From Prunus persica (taxonomy: Eukaryota; Streptophyta; Magnoliopsida; Rosales; Rosaceae), in assembly GCF_000346465.2 (NCBI RefSeq), contig NC_034016.1, positions 8,278,611 through 8,342,610 of the forward strand: a stretch of 64,000 nucleotides of DNA. Direction: 5' to 3'. Positions 15,001-27,163 of this stretch are shown here, piece by piece. A program made the position numbers and the translations under genes. Each line of letters starts with the position of its first letter. Position 1 is the first letter of the stretch. A model generated the notes under the pieces. The model saw only the letters and a list, made by a program, of their open reading frames with translations. It searched no databases and had not been told where the DNA came from.

Positions 15001-17900
15001 TCAGATTTAGCCCAAAACTTGGGGAACATCATAATATGGTGGGAGGAGTCATTTGGTGAGTTTTGAACGAAATCCAATGGCTAAAACTACTCCAACCACT
15101 CCATTTCATAACGAACTTGGTACGAACCTTAATTGTCCAATTTCAAGGACCAATCGATATCAGACTGAGTCCGAAACTTGGGGAACATCATAATATTGTG
15201 GGAGGATTCATTTGGTGGGTTTTGAGTGAAATCCAATCTATAGAAGCGACAATATCCCAACCACTCCATTTCATAACGAATTTCGCACGAAACCTGAGTT
15301 GTCCAATATCAAGGACCAATCGATATTGGTTAAGTCCAAAACTTGGAGAACATCAAAATGTTGTGGGAGGAGTCATTTTGTGAGTTTTGAGTGAATTCCA
15401 ATTGCTAAAACAATGCAATACACCAACCACTTCATTTCAGAACACACTTCGTAAGAACCTGAATTGTCCGATTTCATGGACCAATCGATATCAGATTGAG
15501 TCCAAAACTTGGGGAACTGCATCATATTGTGGTAGGAGTCATTTGATGGGTTTTGAGTGAAATCCAATCCCTAGAACTATACAGTAAACAAACCACTCCA
15601 TTTCGGAACGAACTTCGTATGAACATGAACTGTCCAATTTTATGGACCAGTCGGTATCGTATTGAGTCCAAAACTTGGGGAACATCGTAATGTTGTGGGA
15701 GGAGTCATTTTGTGAGTTTTGAGTGAAATCCAATGGCTAAAACAATGCAATACACCAACCATTCCTTTTCAAAACGAACTTCGTATGAACCTGAATTGTC
15801 CGATTTCCTGGACTAATCGATATCGGTTTGAGTCCAAAACTTAGGGAACATCATAATATTGTGGGAGGAGTCATTTAGTGGGTTTTGAGTGAAATCTAAT
15901 CTCTAGAACTATACAATACGTCAACCACTCCATTTCAGAATGAAATTTGTACGAACCTGAATTGTCCATTGTCATGGACCAATCGATATCGGATTGAGTC
16001 CAAAACTTGGGGAACATTGTAACGAACTTCATAGTATTGTGGGAGGACTGATTTGGTGGGTTTTGGATGAAATCCAATAGCAAAAACTATGAAATACACC
16101 AACTACCCCATTTCAGAACGAACTTCGTACGAACCTTAATTGTCCTATTTCATGGACCAATTGATATCGGATTGAGTCCAAAACTTGGGGAACGTCATTA
16201 TGTTGTGGGAGGAGTCATTTGGTAGGTTTTGAGAGAAATCCAGTGGCTAGAACTATACAATAAACCAACCACTCCATTTCAGAATGAAATTTGTACGAAC
16301 TTGAATTGTCCAATTTCATGGACCAATCGATATCGGATTGAGTCCAAAACTTGGGGAACATCGTAATGTTGTGGGAGGAGACATTTTGCGAGTTTTGTGT
16401 GAAATCCAATGGCTAAAACAATGCAATACACCAACCATTCCATTTCAGAACGAACTTCGTACGAACCTGAATTGCCCAATTTCATGGACCAATCGATATC
16501 AGATTGAGTCCAAAACTTGGGAAACATCATAATATTATGGGAGGAGTCATTTGGCGGGTTTTGAGTGAAATCCAATCTCTAGAAGTATACAATACGCCAA
16601 CCACTGCATTTCAAAACGAACTTCGTACTAACCTGAATTGTCCAATTTCATGGACCAATCGATCTCGAATCGCATCCAAAACTTGGGGAACATCGTACTG
16701 TTGTGGGAGGAGTCATTTGGTGGGTTTTGAGAGAAATCCAGTGGCCAAAACAATGCAATACAACAACCACTCCGTTTCACAACGAACTTCGTACGAACCT
16801 GAATTATCCCATTTCATGGACCAATCGATATCGGATTGAGTCCAAAACTTGGGAAAAATCATAATATTTTGGCAGGAGTCATTTGGTGGGTTTTGAGTGA
16901 AATACAATCTCTAGAACTGTACAATACACTAACCACTCCATTTCGGAACGAACTTCGTACGAACCTGAATTGTCGAATTTCAAGGACCAATCGATATCGG
17001 ATTGAGTCCAAAACTTGCGGAACATCATAATATTTTGGGAGGAGTCATTTCGTGAGTTTTGAGTGAAATCCAATCTCTAGAACTATGCAGAAAACAAACC
17101 ACTCCATTTCAGAATGAATTTCGTACAAACCTGAATTGTCCAATTTCATGGACCAATCGATAACGGATTGAGCCCAAAACTTGGGGAACATCATAATGTT
17201 GTTGGAGGAGTCAGTTTGTAAGTTTTTAGTGAAATCCTATGGCTAAAACAATGCAATACACCAACCACTTCATTGCAGAACGAACTTCGTATGAACCTGA
17301 ATTGTCCGATTTCCTAGACCAATCGTTATTGGATTGAGTCCAAAACTTGGGGAACATCATAATATGGTGGGAGGAGTGATTTAGTGGGTTTTGAGTGAAA
17401 TCCAATCCCTAGAACTATACAATACACCAACCACTCCATTTCAGAATGAACTTCGTACGAACCTGAATTGTCCAATTTCATAGACAATCGATATCGGAAT
17501 GAGTCCAAAACTTGGGGAACATCATAATGTTATGGGAGGAGTCATTTTGTGAGTTTTGAGTGAAATCCAATGGCTAAAACAATGTAATACACCAACCACT
17601 CCATTTTATAAAGAACTTCGTACGAATCTGAATTGTCCAATTTCATGTACCAATCGATCTCTGATTGAGTCCTAAACTTGGGGAACCTCAAAATATAGTG
17701 CGAGGAGTCATTTAGTGGGTTTTGAGTGAAATCCAATCTCTAGAACTATACAATACACCAACCACTCCATTTGAGAACGAACTTCGTACGAACCTGAATT
17801 GTCCAATTTTATGAACCAATCGATATCGGATTTAGTCCAAAACTTGCGCGAAACATCATAATGTTGTGGGAGGAGTCATTTTTTAAGTTGAGTGAAATCC

Positions 17901-17912
17901 AATAGCTAAAAC
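17901..17912. repeat. 12-bp flank duplication of the outer CACTA (left copy)
   Basis: AATAGCTAAAAC immediately precedes CACTACTACA and is repeated at 41913-41924 on the other side of the outer element. Most monomers read ATGGCTAAAAC here, so sharing the rarer ATAGC form suggests both copies come from the same original site. CACTA elements normally duplicate 3 bp, so the length is odd. Confidence 0.7.
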
Positions 17913-18550
17913 CACTACTACATTTTACTATTTGCGCGACGAAAAATAATTCGTCGCGCAAAATGCACTACTGTGACGAAAAATTTTCTTCGTCGCATAA
18001 ACCAGCGAAAACTGGGCCACCCATAATTTTCATCGCGCAAACCCTTTAGCGCAACCAATCAATTATTCGTCGCGCAATGTGGGGGAGAATAACGCAGGTT
18101 TTTTTTTCCGCGCCAAACACTTGCTTGACGACAAAACTTGTCGGAAAAGAACACCTAGCGCGACGGTTGGCCATTGCGTCTAGTAAAGGTGGACTGAAAA
18201 CAGTGGGTTTTGTTATTTGACGGCAAAAACTTGTGCGACGACAGTTGTCATCGCCAAAGATGACTTCGCGCGACGACAAGATTTATCGTCACGTAAGAAA
18301 AACGTGGGATTTTTTTTTGGCTCCAAAATACTTGCGTGGTATACTTTTTTTGGCTCCAAACCCTTGCGCGATGGAAATATGGCTCGTCGCTTAAAGTTTG
18401 ATGTCGGTACGTACCTATGCGTTGGAAGTCTTCCTTTGCACGACGAAGTGATGATTTTGCACAACGACTGTCAGAAGTTGCGCGATGAAATTTTTTTTTC
18501 GCGACGGCATTTTGCGCGACGAAATAGTTCATTCGTCGCGCAAGGTCCTT
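17913..18550. repeat. Left terminus and subterminal repeats of the outer CACTA
   Basis: CACTACTACA is followed by many inverted and direct copies of GCGCGACGA/TCGTCGCGC, for example at 17933-17960, 17977-17998, 18069-18078 and 18529-18541. In En/Spm such motifs are the binding sites of TNPA-type proteins. The open frames across this stretch on both strands are by-products of the repeats. Confidence 0.85.
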
Positions 18551-19395
18551 CTTCTTCATATTTGTATTCTGCCATTGCAGAGGCAAAATGCAGGAAAAAA
18601 AAAGCATTCTGCCTCTCCTCTCTCTGCATCTCTCTACTGCTGCCTCTGCTGGGAATTCAGTACGTTCATTGGGTAAGTATTTTTTGTCGTTAGTTTAAAA
18701 GTATTAATGTAAATTCATACTAACACCTATTAATTTCATTCTCGTTAAGGATATTTGTAATTAGTGATTGGTAGAGAACGATTGAGAAGGTATTTTATTC
18801 GTTTTATATATTAAAAATGTTAAATTAATTACATTATGTTAAACTTAGTTTGTTATGTTTAAATTTTTTTTGTGAAGTTATATTTATATTATGTTGTTAA
18901 ATTGTGGGTGATGAAGCACAATGTGTTGTGATGTACGAAGCTAATTGAAATTAACTTTGTACTTTTATTTTTATTTGTAGAACACTTAGTTTCTCATTCA
19001 AGATTAGTTGGATTTCGTGCATGGATGCGTAAAGCATGACTGCGGTCCAATTAATTCTTGAATTGTCCTATTATTTAGACAGTTTGGGAAAGCATAGTTA
19101 TGTCACGTAATGTACGGCTACAGGATTAGATTTCGATTGTGGAGATTTCGGTGTTATCTCTGTACGTTCTTCGGGTGGTACGTAGGTATTTATACCTACG
19201 GTACACCTCAAGAACTGTATAGAGATGCTGCCGAAATTCATCCACGTCGAAATCTAATCTCATGTAACCGTACATTACGTGACATTACTATGCATTCCTG
19301 AATGGGATAGGACCCTTACCGGAGGCATAAGGTGACATTATGACTTCATATGAAGTTGTTGTGATTGTTGTGTTGTGATTGTGGTTCAAGGAATT
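18551..19395 (+). promoter_or_regulatory. TNP2: Leader region of the outer TNP2 gene
   Basis: After the subterminal repeats comes a CT-rich leader (18590-18660, CTCCTCTCTCTGCATC) and a consensus 5' splice donor at 18673 (GG then GTAAGTAT), an AT-rich stretch, then a plausible acceptor near 18980 (ATTTGTAG then AACACTTAG). This looks like a non-coding first exon and intron of the transposase transcript. The hairpin at 19085-19297 lies between this and the first ATG. I assign no TATA box. Confidence 0.5.
19085..19297. repeat. Long hairpin (about 105-bp arms) upstream of outer TNP2
   Basis: The two halves are nearly reverse-complementary about a centre at 19190/19191. The loop region is CGTAGGTAT-TT-ATACCTACG. 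Arm blocks pair in order: TTCTTCGGGTGGTACG, GGAGATTTCGGTG, GGATTAGATTTCGA and ATGTCACGTAATGTACGG each have their complement at matching distance on the right arm, with small bulges and mismatches. A transcript across it would fold into a long imperfect hairpin. It could be a relic MITE-like insertion, a small-RNA precursor or a cis-regulatory fold; sequence alone does not decide. Confidence 0.85.
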
Positions 19396-22300
19396 ATGAG
19401 CAGGAGGTGGATACATAATCCAAATAGATGCACAGATGAATACTTGGATGGAATCGAGGATTTTATTGAGTTTGCATGTACACACAACCCGGGTGCAACT
19501 AGAATCCGTTGTCCTTGTAGGAGGTGTAACAACACGTTGTGGGAGACAATTGAAAATGTTGGATTTCATTTAGTAAGGAATAGAATGATTGAGACATATA
19601 GCATTTAGAACCTTCACGAGGAACAATTAGACCATGCTTCTCTTCAGATGCCACAAGAGTGGACAATGTTGAACCTATTGTGGATCCTAATGATCAAGTC
19701 ATGGATTAATACAGGATGCTTTTCCATTTGCATCGACTAACATCAATCAGGAAGAGGAAGATAACGTGCCTACACCAATAGATAGTGCAAAGTTTGAACA
19801 ATATGAAAAACTATGAAAGAATGCCAACCAAGAGTTATACCCGGGGTGCGAGAGCTTTTCTGTTCTCATGGCCATTGTGGAGCTAATGCACAGAAAAATA
19901 AAGTATCGTATGTCGAACCTGTATTTCGATTACTTTTTGGGGGGTTTTCAAGAGAATGTTTCCGACGGATAATTGTTTGCCGAAAGACCATAAACACGTG
20001 CAGAAGGTGTTGAATGGTCTTAGATTGGGTTATGAAAAAATGCACGTTTGTAAAAACAATTGCATGTTATTCTACAAAGAGCATGAAACATTGGATACAT
20101 GCCCTATATACAATGAGTCGAGTTTCAAAATGACATCTCAGAATAGAACGACTAAGGTCCCACAAAAAGTAATGCATTATCTGCCCCTGAAACCTAGGTT
20201 GCAGCAATTGTATATGTCGACGCATACTGCCACAGACATGAGATGACATAAGAAAAAACGGGTAGACGACGATGTGATGCGGCATCCTGCAGATGGGGAG
20301 GCATGAAAAGAGTTCGATCGAACGTTCCCCGAGTTTGCTGCTGATCCTTGAAATGTTAGATGGGGACTTGCCACTGATGGATTCAATCCGTATGGGGTTC
20401 TAAACCAACACCACAGCACTTGGCCGGTTTTTGTATTCCTATATAATTTGCCGCATTGGAAATGCATGAAAAAAGAATACATGTTGATGACTGTTTTGAT
20501 AACTGAGGATCCTGGCAGATCAATCGATGTTTACTTAAGGCCGTTGGTTGATGAGTTGAAGGATTTATGGACAAACGGTGTGCGCACGTACAATAAATCA
20601 ACTTGGAAGATGTTCACTTTGCGCGCAGCAGTTATGTGGACTGTGAATGATTTTCCCGCATATGCAATGGTTTCTGGGTAGAGCACAAAGGGTTATATGG
20701 CATGTCCTGTATGCAAGGAAGATGTCACTTCTGGTTGGCACGCTGGAAACGTTTGTTACCTTGTTCATCGGAGATGGTTGCCATGGGACCACGAATGGCT
20801 GGAAAAAGATAAAGAGTTCGACAGGAACACAGAGCATCGCCTCAGACCTAGAGAATGGTCCGGTGATGAGATCTTGGAACAGCTTAACCGTTTGGACTTT
20901 GCTCCGTTCGGAAAAACAGTTAGTCGAACCAGACCTTCTACATATATGAATTGGACGCACAAGCCTATGCTTTTTGAGCTCCCATATTGGTTGAAACTAA
21001 AATTGAGGCACAATCTAGACATGATGGATGTTGAGAAAAATGTAGTTGACACATTGGTGGGCACAATTCTAGATATCGAGGGCAAGACAAAGGACACGAT
21101 CAAAGCTCGTCTTGATTTGGAAAGAATGGGCATACGAAGGGGTTTATGGATGAATAGGGACAGTGATAAAGCTAGAAGGGATCTTGCATTTTTTTCTATG
21201 AAACCGAATGACAAAAAAGAGTTTCTAAAGTTTGTATCATCTGTCAAGTTTCCCAATGGGTATGCTTCTAATATCACGCGTTGCGTGAATGTTGATGGGG
21301 GTAAATTTACTGGGCTTAAGACCCATGACTGCCATGTGTTTATGCAACGCCTACTTCCTGTGGGTATTCGACACCTATTGCCAGAAGATGTAGTGAAGCC
21401 AATCTTGTTGTTGTCCAGATTTTTTTCCCAACTGACGACAAAAACATTGCGAAAGACAGACATGTTTCAATTGCGCCATGACATTGTCCAAGTCCTATGC
21501 AAGTTTGAGATGATATTCCCTCCAGCTTTCTTCACAAGTATGATCCACGTGATGGTTCACTTGCCAGAAGAGGCATTGTGTGCTGGTCCTATCAACTATC
21601 GATGGATGTATCCAATAGAAAGGTATATAATCCTCATCGTTTGTGTTTGCATCATTATGGACATGCTTGCTAATTTATATCATATCGTTTTATTTTGGCA
21701 GGCTTCTCAAAGAGCTGAAAAAAAGTGTACGCAACAGGGCGAAGCCGGAAGGATCAATTATAGAGGCTTGGGTTCAATATGAGTCGCTTACTTTCTGTGG
21801 AAAGTATTTAAAAGATGTGGAGACGGCTTTCAATAGTCCTCAGCGCAATAATGACGAATAGTCCTCAGCGCAATAATGACGAAGATATGAGAAATGAAAA
21901 ACTTTCTGTTTTTGCCCAAAGCGCACGACCCTTTGGAGATCTTAGACGCGGAGAGTCATTTTCTGGAAATGACATGGAGAGATGAGCATACTTAGATGAG
22001 CATGAAGAGATGATGAAGCGAGAACATCCTTCACATTTGTATGCCAACAAACACCGTGAATTGTTTCCACAATGGTTTTTGGATTCTGTAAGTTATAAGT
22101 GTTTTGTATTTGAAAAATATATATTGTAGTATTTAAATTTGTCAAACTAACATGTGAATGGTTTTGTATAATATTAGGTGAATAAGTTGAAATCATCGAA
22201 TTCCCCCACTTACAGTGATGAGTTATATAACTTGGGATTCGGCCCGATTCGTGCTGAATTGTTCTCGGGTTGTCATGTTAACGGCGTCAAATTTTTGGGG

Positions 22301-22972
22301 ACTGGACGAGATGACAAATTGTGTACGCAAAATAGCGGTGTCCATGTCCTAGGTGGAGGCGAAAGTACGGATATTGATTTCTATGGTAAACTCACAACTG
22401 TCGTGCAATTGCTTTACAAAGATCGATACCAAGTGATCATGTTTAAGTGTTGATAGTTTGATACCAACCCAAATAAGCCAGGAAGTGTTAAAATAAACCA
22501 TGGCTTACTATCTGTGAACATTAACAGAACTTGGTATGATGACGACCCTTACATTTTGGCAAACATGGCAAAACAGATTGTGTATCTAGATGACCCTAAA
22601 GCCGGGAGCGATTGGAAAGTTGTTCAGAAGATGGATCATAGGAACGTGTATGCTACACCAGAACTAGACCCAACTGACAACGACGTCGACAACATGGCTA
22701 ACCAACGTTTAGAATCTTCAATGGAAAATGATGCGGAAACACTTCGAGATACAAATGTTATACAAGAACCGTTTCAAATACAAGGAGTGTGTTCAATCGA
22801 AATACCGATTCAATCAATTAAAATTGACCTCGGTGATCTTCCGCGATACGATGTTGCAGTAGGCCCAAGCAATGACGATGATGTAGTTATAGAGGAGGAG
22901 GAGGAGGATTGGGAGACCGAAAGTGATGATAGCAACGATAACGAAAGTTATTATAGTTCAGATGATGAATAA
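19396..22972 (+). pseudogene. TNP2: TNP2-type CACTA transposase, degenerate
   Basis: Starts at ATG 19396 with a transposase-associated N-terminal domain (CPCRRCNN motif). It continues with the TNP2/Transposase_21 core (MFPTDNCLPKDHK, LATDGFNPYG, NDFPAYAMVSG, CPVCKED, LDMMDVEKNVVDTL), the DUF4218 region (LKTHDCHVFMQRLLPVGIR, NYRWMYPIER), an intron at 21623-21701 (GT-AG, restoring ER-LLKELKKSVRNRAKPEGS), an exon to about 22087, an intron, then DUF4216 (VNGVKFLGTGRDD, NSGVHVL) and an acidic tail ending at 22972. Breaks: stops at 19606, 20244, 20304, 20349, 20679, 21983, 22451 and 22454; a frameshift in the GGGGGGTTTT run near 19940; a 25-bp tandem duplication at 21834-21883. From 19956 to 21622 the frame is otherwise continuous. 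The core motif reads LDMMD where the inner element has LDVMH. It is not functional as it stands. Confidence 0.93.
21834..21883 (+). repeat. 25-bp tandem duplication in the TNP2 pseudogene
   Basis: A 25-bp unit containing CCTCAGCGCAATAATGACG occurs twice back to back (21834-21858 and 21859-21883). Since 25 is not a multiple of three it shifts the frame, and it creates the TAG at 21859 that ends this exon's frame. It looks like a replication-slippage scar. Confidence 0.9.
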
Positions 22973-24417
22973 TTAATTTTTTTGTAATTTTATTATGTTA
23001 GTGTACAGATTTTGTGTAATACAAATGTTTGAATATGGGTAGTTGTTATATCCAAACCTTATATATGTGGAGAAATGAAACATTCTTAAATAAATTGAGC
23101 TATACAAGAAAATGAGAAATGAAAACAAATTTAGTTATAAAACATTGGTAAATAAATATATCCAAACCCTTTTGATAATAATTTTGAAAAATATTTTTAC
23201 AAAATGAAAATGAGAAACAATATGACCTAAGGGGGTTTTATCCAATTCTAAATTTTATTGACTTTTCATGAGTTAATGAAGGTTTATCACTTTACTTTAC
23301 AAAAGAAAAAGGACAAGCGAGTTAGTTCAATGCAATAAAAACTGCGTGAGACGTGGAAGAATAATGATGAATAAATTGAGCTATACAAGAAAATGAAAAA
23401 TAAAAATAAATATAGTTATAAAACATTGGTAAATAAATATATCCAAACCCTTTCGATATAAATTTTCAAATTCATTTTTACAAAACATTTTTAAATAATG
23501 AAAATGAGACACAATTTTACCTAAATATGTAAATGGCGCCAATTACTTGCGCGACGAACAAGCCTCGTCGCGCATACTTTGAGCGACGAAGAACCTACTC
23601 GTCGCGTTAGATGAAATTATGTGCGACTAAACAAATCTGTCGTCGCGTAAAGTTACAATTTCGCGCGACAACATTGATTTCGTCGCGTCAAGTCATTTGG
23701 AGCGACGATTTATATTCTCGTTGCACAAAATATTTTTATTTTAATTTCATATAATATATACACACACACATATATATATATATATAATTACAATTGAAGA
23801 TCGAATTGGTTCATTGTATTCATATAGTGTCAAGGAGTGTTGCTGTAAAAAATATCAAAATCGGAGTTAAAATAACCGTTAAATCGCGACTTTTCATTTG
23901 TAACTGTCGAAAAGTTTTGTCTCATTACTTGATCTCTGAATGTTTGTTTTTTTCGATTTTTGGCGTATATGATCTCGAAGTATAAACAAACAAGTTTGAC
24001 GGTTGGATTATTGAAATTAGTTTCATAGAATGCGTCTGCCATCAAAACAATATATTCACCAACAATTAAGAGTTTATTTATACTTTCGTTAAATATAACA
24101 TAAGATTATGTGATATCCACTAGAGTAAATATCTTAAATTGACGATCGAATTAGTTCATTGTATTCATATAGGGTCAAGGAGTATAGCTGTAAAAAAATC
24201 ATCAGAATCGGAGTTAAAATAACCGTTAAATCATTTTATTTAATTTATAACCGTCGAACAGTTTTGTCCCGTTACTTGATCTCTGAATGTTTGTTGATTC
24301 CGATTTTTGGCGTATATGATCTCAAAGTATAAACAAACAAGTTTGACGGTTGGAACTAGATACCAATTAGAAACATTTATACAGATACATAATATAAGGT
24401 TCACGTAAATAAGTAAA
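22973..24417. repeat. AT-rich intergenic region of the outer CACTA with two direct duplications
   Basis: No gene seen. A stretch of about 100 bp at 23090-23190 (AAATTGAGCTATACAAGAAAATGA...) recurs at about 23373-23480. A stretch of about 210 bp at 23795-24006 recurs at about 24139-24356; shared blocks include TTCATTGTATTCATATAG, GAGTTAAAATAACCGTTAAA, TTACTTGATCTCTGAATG and AAACAAACAAGTTTGACGG. A GCGCGACGA/TCGTCGCG cluster lies at 23545-23730 and a short TA/CA microsatellite at 23755-23787. Confidence 0.8.
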
Positions 24418-25060
24418 CTTTGCGCGACGAAAAGAATATTAATTGCATAACACTTTGCGGGACGGAGTACTACGTTGCTCAACATATCTTTGCACGACAA
24501 ATTCGCGCCCTACATCGCGCAGTGTTAAAATTGTCGAAGAATTTAGAGTTTAGGGTTGCGCGACGAATAAATTCTCTGCGTTGCTCAAAATTGCACAGAC
24601 CCTTCACTTTTTTCTCTCTCCCGCTAAACTGTAAATCTCAAATTTTGGCTGAATGACAACCTTGCGCGACGAAACACCAGGAAGTTCGTCGTGCAAAGCC
24701 ACTTATAGACAACCTTGTGCGACGTTTTCTTTATTCGTCGCGCAAAATGGCACAGACCCTTCACTTTCTGTCTTTCCTGCTAAACCCTAAATCCCAAATT
24801 TTGGCGGAATGACAACCTTGACCGACGAAACACCAAGATATTCGTGGCGCAAAGTCACAAATAGACAGCCTTGCACGACGCTGTTCTCTGGTCGTCGTGC
24901 AAAATCGCACAGACCCTAATCCCTAAATCCAAATTTTGGCGGCCTCACAACATTGCGCAACGAAAAGATTTATATTCTCGTCGCGCAAGGTATATTTAAA
25001 ATATGTTGCGCGACGCTTCCTGTAGTTCGTCGCGCAAGATCAAATAAAGTTTCAGAAACG
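24418..25060. repeat. Internal subterminal-type repeat cluster, outer CACTA
   Basis: More GCGCGACGAA/TTCGTCGCGC motifs, far from either end, arranged in a tandem unit of about 157 bp. CGCACAGACCC or GGCACAGACCC recurs near 24594, 24751 and 24908, each followed by CTAAACC/CTAAATC and AAATTTTGGC-GAATGACAACCTTG. It lies between the two transposon genes and just upstream of the second gene's leader, so it may act as a promoter-proximal binding array. Confidence 0.75.
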
Positions 25061-25465
25061 ACACGACTGCCTCTTTCTTCCTCAGTTTCAGATTTTTTGC
25101 CCTAAACCTCCTTTCTCTCCGCCGTCACCTCAGCCCACTGGACCTCCACAACCTTCGAACCCCGTTGCTTCCCCGCTGTCACCGTCGAGCCTGCCATTGG
25201 AATTTGCTCGGTTTTCACCGAATCTTCGCCGGCCTCGTTCTCTCTCTTTCGGCCACCAAATCCGACACCTGAGGTATGGTTTATGGACTATTTTTTCTGC
25301 TTTAGCTGATGGTTGGGTAGGATTTGAGTAATTGTTAGTTTTGGTATCTAGAATTTAAATCCTAAGTTTGGACGGTTTTGAATTTAGATTCCGGCCATTT
25401 TTCAGGGTAGGTGCGAGAACAAAAGTGGCTCCAATTCATGTTTTGAACCTAGGGTCGGAACCTTG
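25061..25465 (+). promoter_or_regulatory. Leader and first-intron start of the outer Transposase_24 gene; LTR-like segment
   Basis: Pyrimidine-rich leader (CCTTTCTCTCCGCCGTCACC, then TCGTTCTCTCTCTTTCGG) followed by a possible splice donor (GAG then GTATGG, near 25274). From about 25270 the sequence matches the minus strand of the solo LTR at about 48385 downward: TGATGGTTGGGTAGGATTT, GAGAACAAAAGTGGCTCCAA and ACCTAGGGT occur in the same order in both. The nested element interrupts this segment after CCTTG; it continues at 39399. Confidence 0.65.
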
Positions 25466-27130
25466 CACTACTACAAAAAGTGAAAAAGACGACCAGAAAA
25501 CAACGACGGTCTAAGTGAAAACCGTCGTGGTTTTTAAAAAAACGACGGTTCTAAAAACACCGTCGTGTAATACAACCTTAGACAACTAAAAAATGGAGAT
25601 TCAAATGGCTGTTCAAAAACAACGACGTACCTAATTAAAAAACCGACGTCTATTTGAAACAGATTTCCGCAGTGTAAAATCAATGCCAACAAAGAACGGC
25701 AGAAGTTATGAATCGACCGACGTAGAAAGTAAAGACGACGATTTCAATAAAAACCGCCGTTTTTACTCATAAAATAACACGACGAGGTTTTCGTATAAGA
25801 CGCCGTATAATTACAAACAAATCCACGGCTTTAAAATACAAAATATCGCCGTATTAAATTAATGTACAACGACGGAAAATATAAATATATCGACGTCATT
25901 CTCGTATAGTTCTACGACGTTATCTTTAAATCGTACAATAAAATTTAACGTCGTATTTATTCATTATATACGTCGTACCTTTAATTTAAACCGTCGTCTT
26001 AATAAGAATTTTTGTTAACAATTTTTTTCTTTGATTTTCTTATCCTACGTCGGTAGATCTACTTAATGACAAGAATTGAAATAACCACGACGGTTTATAT
26101 AGAAAACCGCTGACATAATCAGATTTGTCTGAGATCCCAAGGGTTACGAAATCTTACCAGATGGAACTCTGTTCCACATCATAATCTTAACAGATGACAC
26201 AGATTTGCAATCAGAGAGACAATTTTTTGGAAGTTGATGATGTGTGTGCGTTTGTGTATCTACAAATATTATACCTAACGTCGTTGCAAATTTGCAATCA
26301 GAGAGACAATTTTCAACGACGGTTATATTATACTTAACGACGTTTAAAAAACAAATCAACGTCGCTCAACAAATATATTACGTCGTCTTAGTCTTACTTA
26401 AGACGACGAAAAACGACGACAGTAATACAAAAACAGTCGTTGTTTTTATATTCTTATTTTATTTAAATCTGTCATCCAAAAAAGAAACTTTACATATTCC
26501 AGAACATTAATTTCCTTCATTTTAAATTTCCTCCGGAAAAAAAAACTCTATTTATAACGCACTGTAATTGAAAAATAAACTGAAAGGTCACGGGAAAAAA
26601 AATTCTATTCATAATTTAAAAATTCAAATCCACGTCAGTTATATTAAACCTAACGACGTTAAATGAAAAGATTCCACGTCGCAAAACAAATATTGCGTCG
26701 TGTTAGTTAAAAACGACGACATAACAAAAAACCGTCGTTGTTTCAAACTGAATTAATTTAAAATTTATTCGGGAAAGCAAAATCTATTTATAATTTCCTC
26801 GGGTTAGTAATATTGCGTCGTGTTAGTTTACAAATTCTAGAACATTAATTTCCCTCATTTTAAATTTCCTCGGGAAAGAAAAATCTATTTATCACGCTTT
26901 GTAATTGAAAACCAAAACTGAAAGAATTCGGGAAAAAAAAACTCTATTTATAATTTAAAATTAAAATCCACGTCGGTTGTAGTACACTTAACGACGTTTA
27001 ACAAAATAATCTACGTCAGTAATTATAAATCTACCGTCATCTTACCTTAATATAGACGACGAGAAAAGACGACGGTAGAACAGAAAACCGCCGTTGTTTC
27101 AGTTTCTTTAACAGTTTGGTCCTTTATCTT
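25466..27130. repeat. Left arm of the inner CACTA: ACGACGGT/ACCGTCGT repeats
   Basis: AT-rich sequence densely studded with both orientations of ACGACGGT, AACGACGTT and ACGTCG-type motifs. A block of about 190 bp at about 26492-26680 recurs at about 26830-27020 (AGAACATTAATTTCC-TCATT, TTTAAATTTCCTC-GG, CTATTTATAATTTAAAATT-AAATCCACGTC). A short coding-like stretch lies at 26133-26228 (reads DPKGYEILPDGTLFH); I cannot identify it. Confidence 0.85.
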
Positions 27131-27163
27131 TCTGCAGGACTTGTATAGTTCAAAGCATTGACA

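Larger units (their letters stand above)
1..17912. repeat. Satellite array I, subfamily A (about 166-bp monomer)
   Basis: About 108 head-to-tail monomers. Landmarks recur every 166 bp: GGAGTCATTTGGTGAG, then ATCCAATGGCTAAAAC or ATCCAATCTCTAGAAC, then CAATACACCAACCACTCC, then GAACTTCGTACGAACC, then GACCAATCGATATCGG, then AAAACTTGGGGAACATC. Two common variants alternate irregularly at the second landmark. Monomers differ from one another by many substitutions, so the array is old or weakly homogenised. Several units are shortened (for example near 1690, 3960, 14130 and 14290), as expected from unequal exchange. No gene is present; the many short ORFs are translations of the monomer. Confidence 0.97.

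Noticed and set aside
1..17912. Dozens of ORFs of 60-110 codons, many starting MDFTQNSPNDSS on the minus strand or MSPKLGEHHN on the plus strand
   Set aside because: They are translations of the satellite monomer. Each spans about one monomer, recurs with the repeat period, and 166 bp is not a multiple of three, so neighbours shift frame. No promoter, codon bias or domain.
18217..18693. ORF of 158 codons near the left end of the outer CACTA, and overlapping minus-strand ORFs
   Set aside because: They run through palindromic GCGCGACGA repeats on both strands, so they reflect repeat composition, not a gene.
20765..21463. Minus-strand ORF of 232 codons inside the outer TNP2
   Set aside because: It is antisense to the well-recognised TNP2/DUF4218 frame and has no domain of its own.
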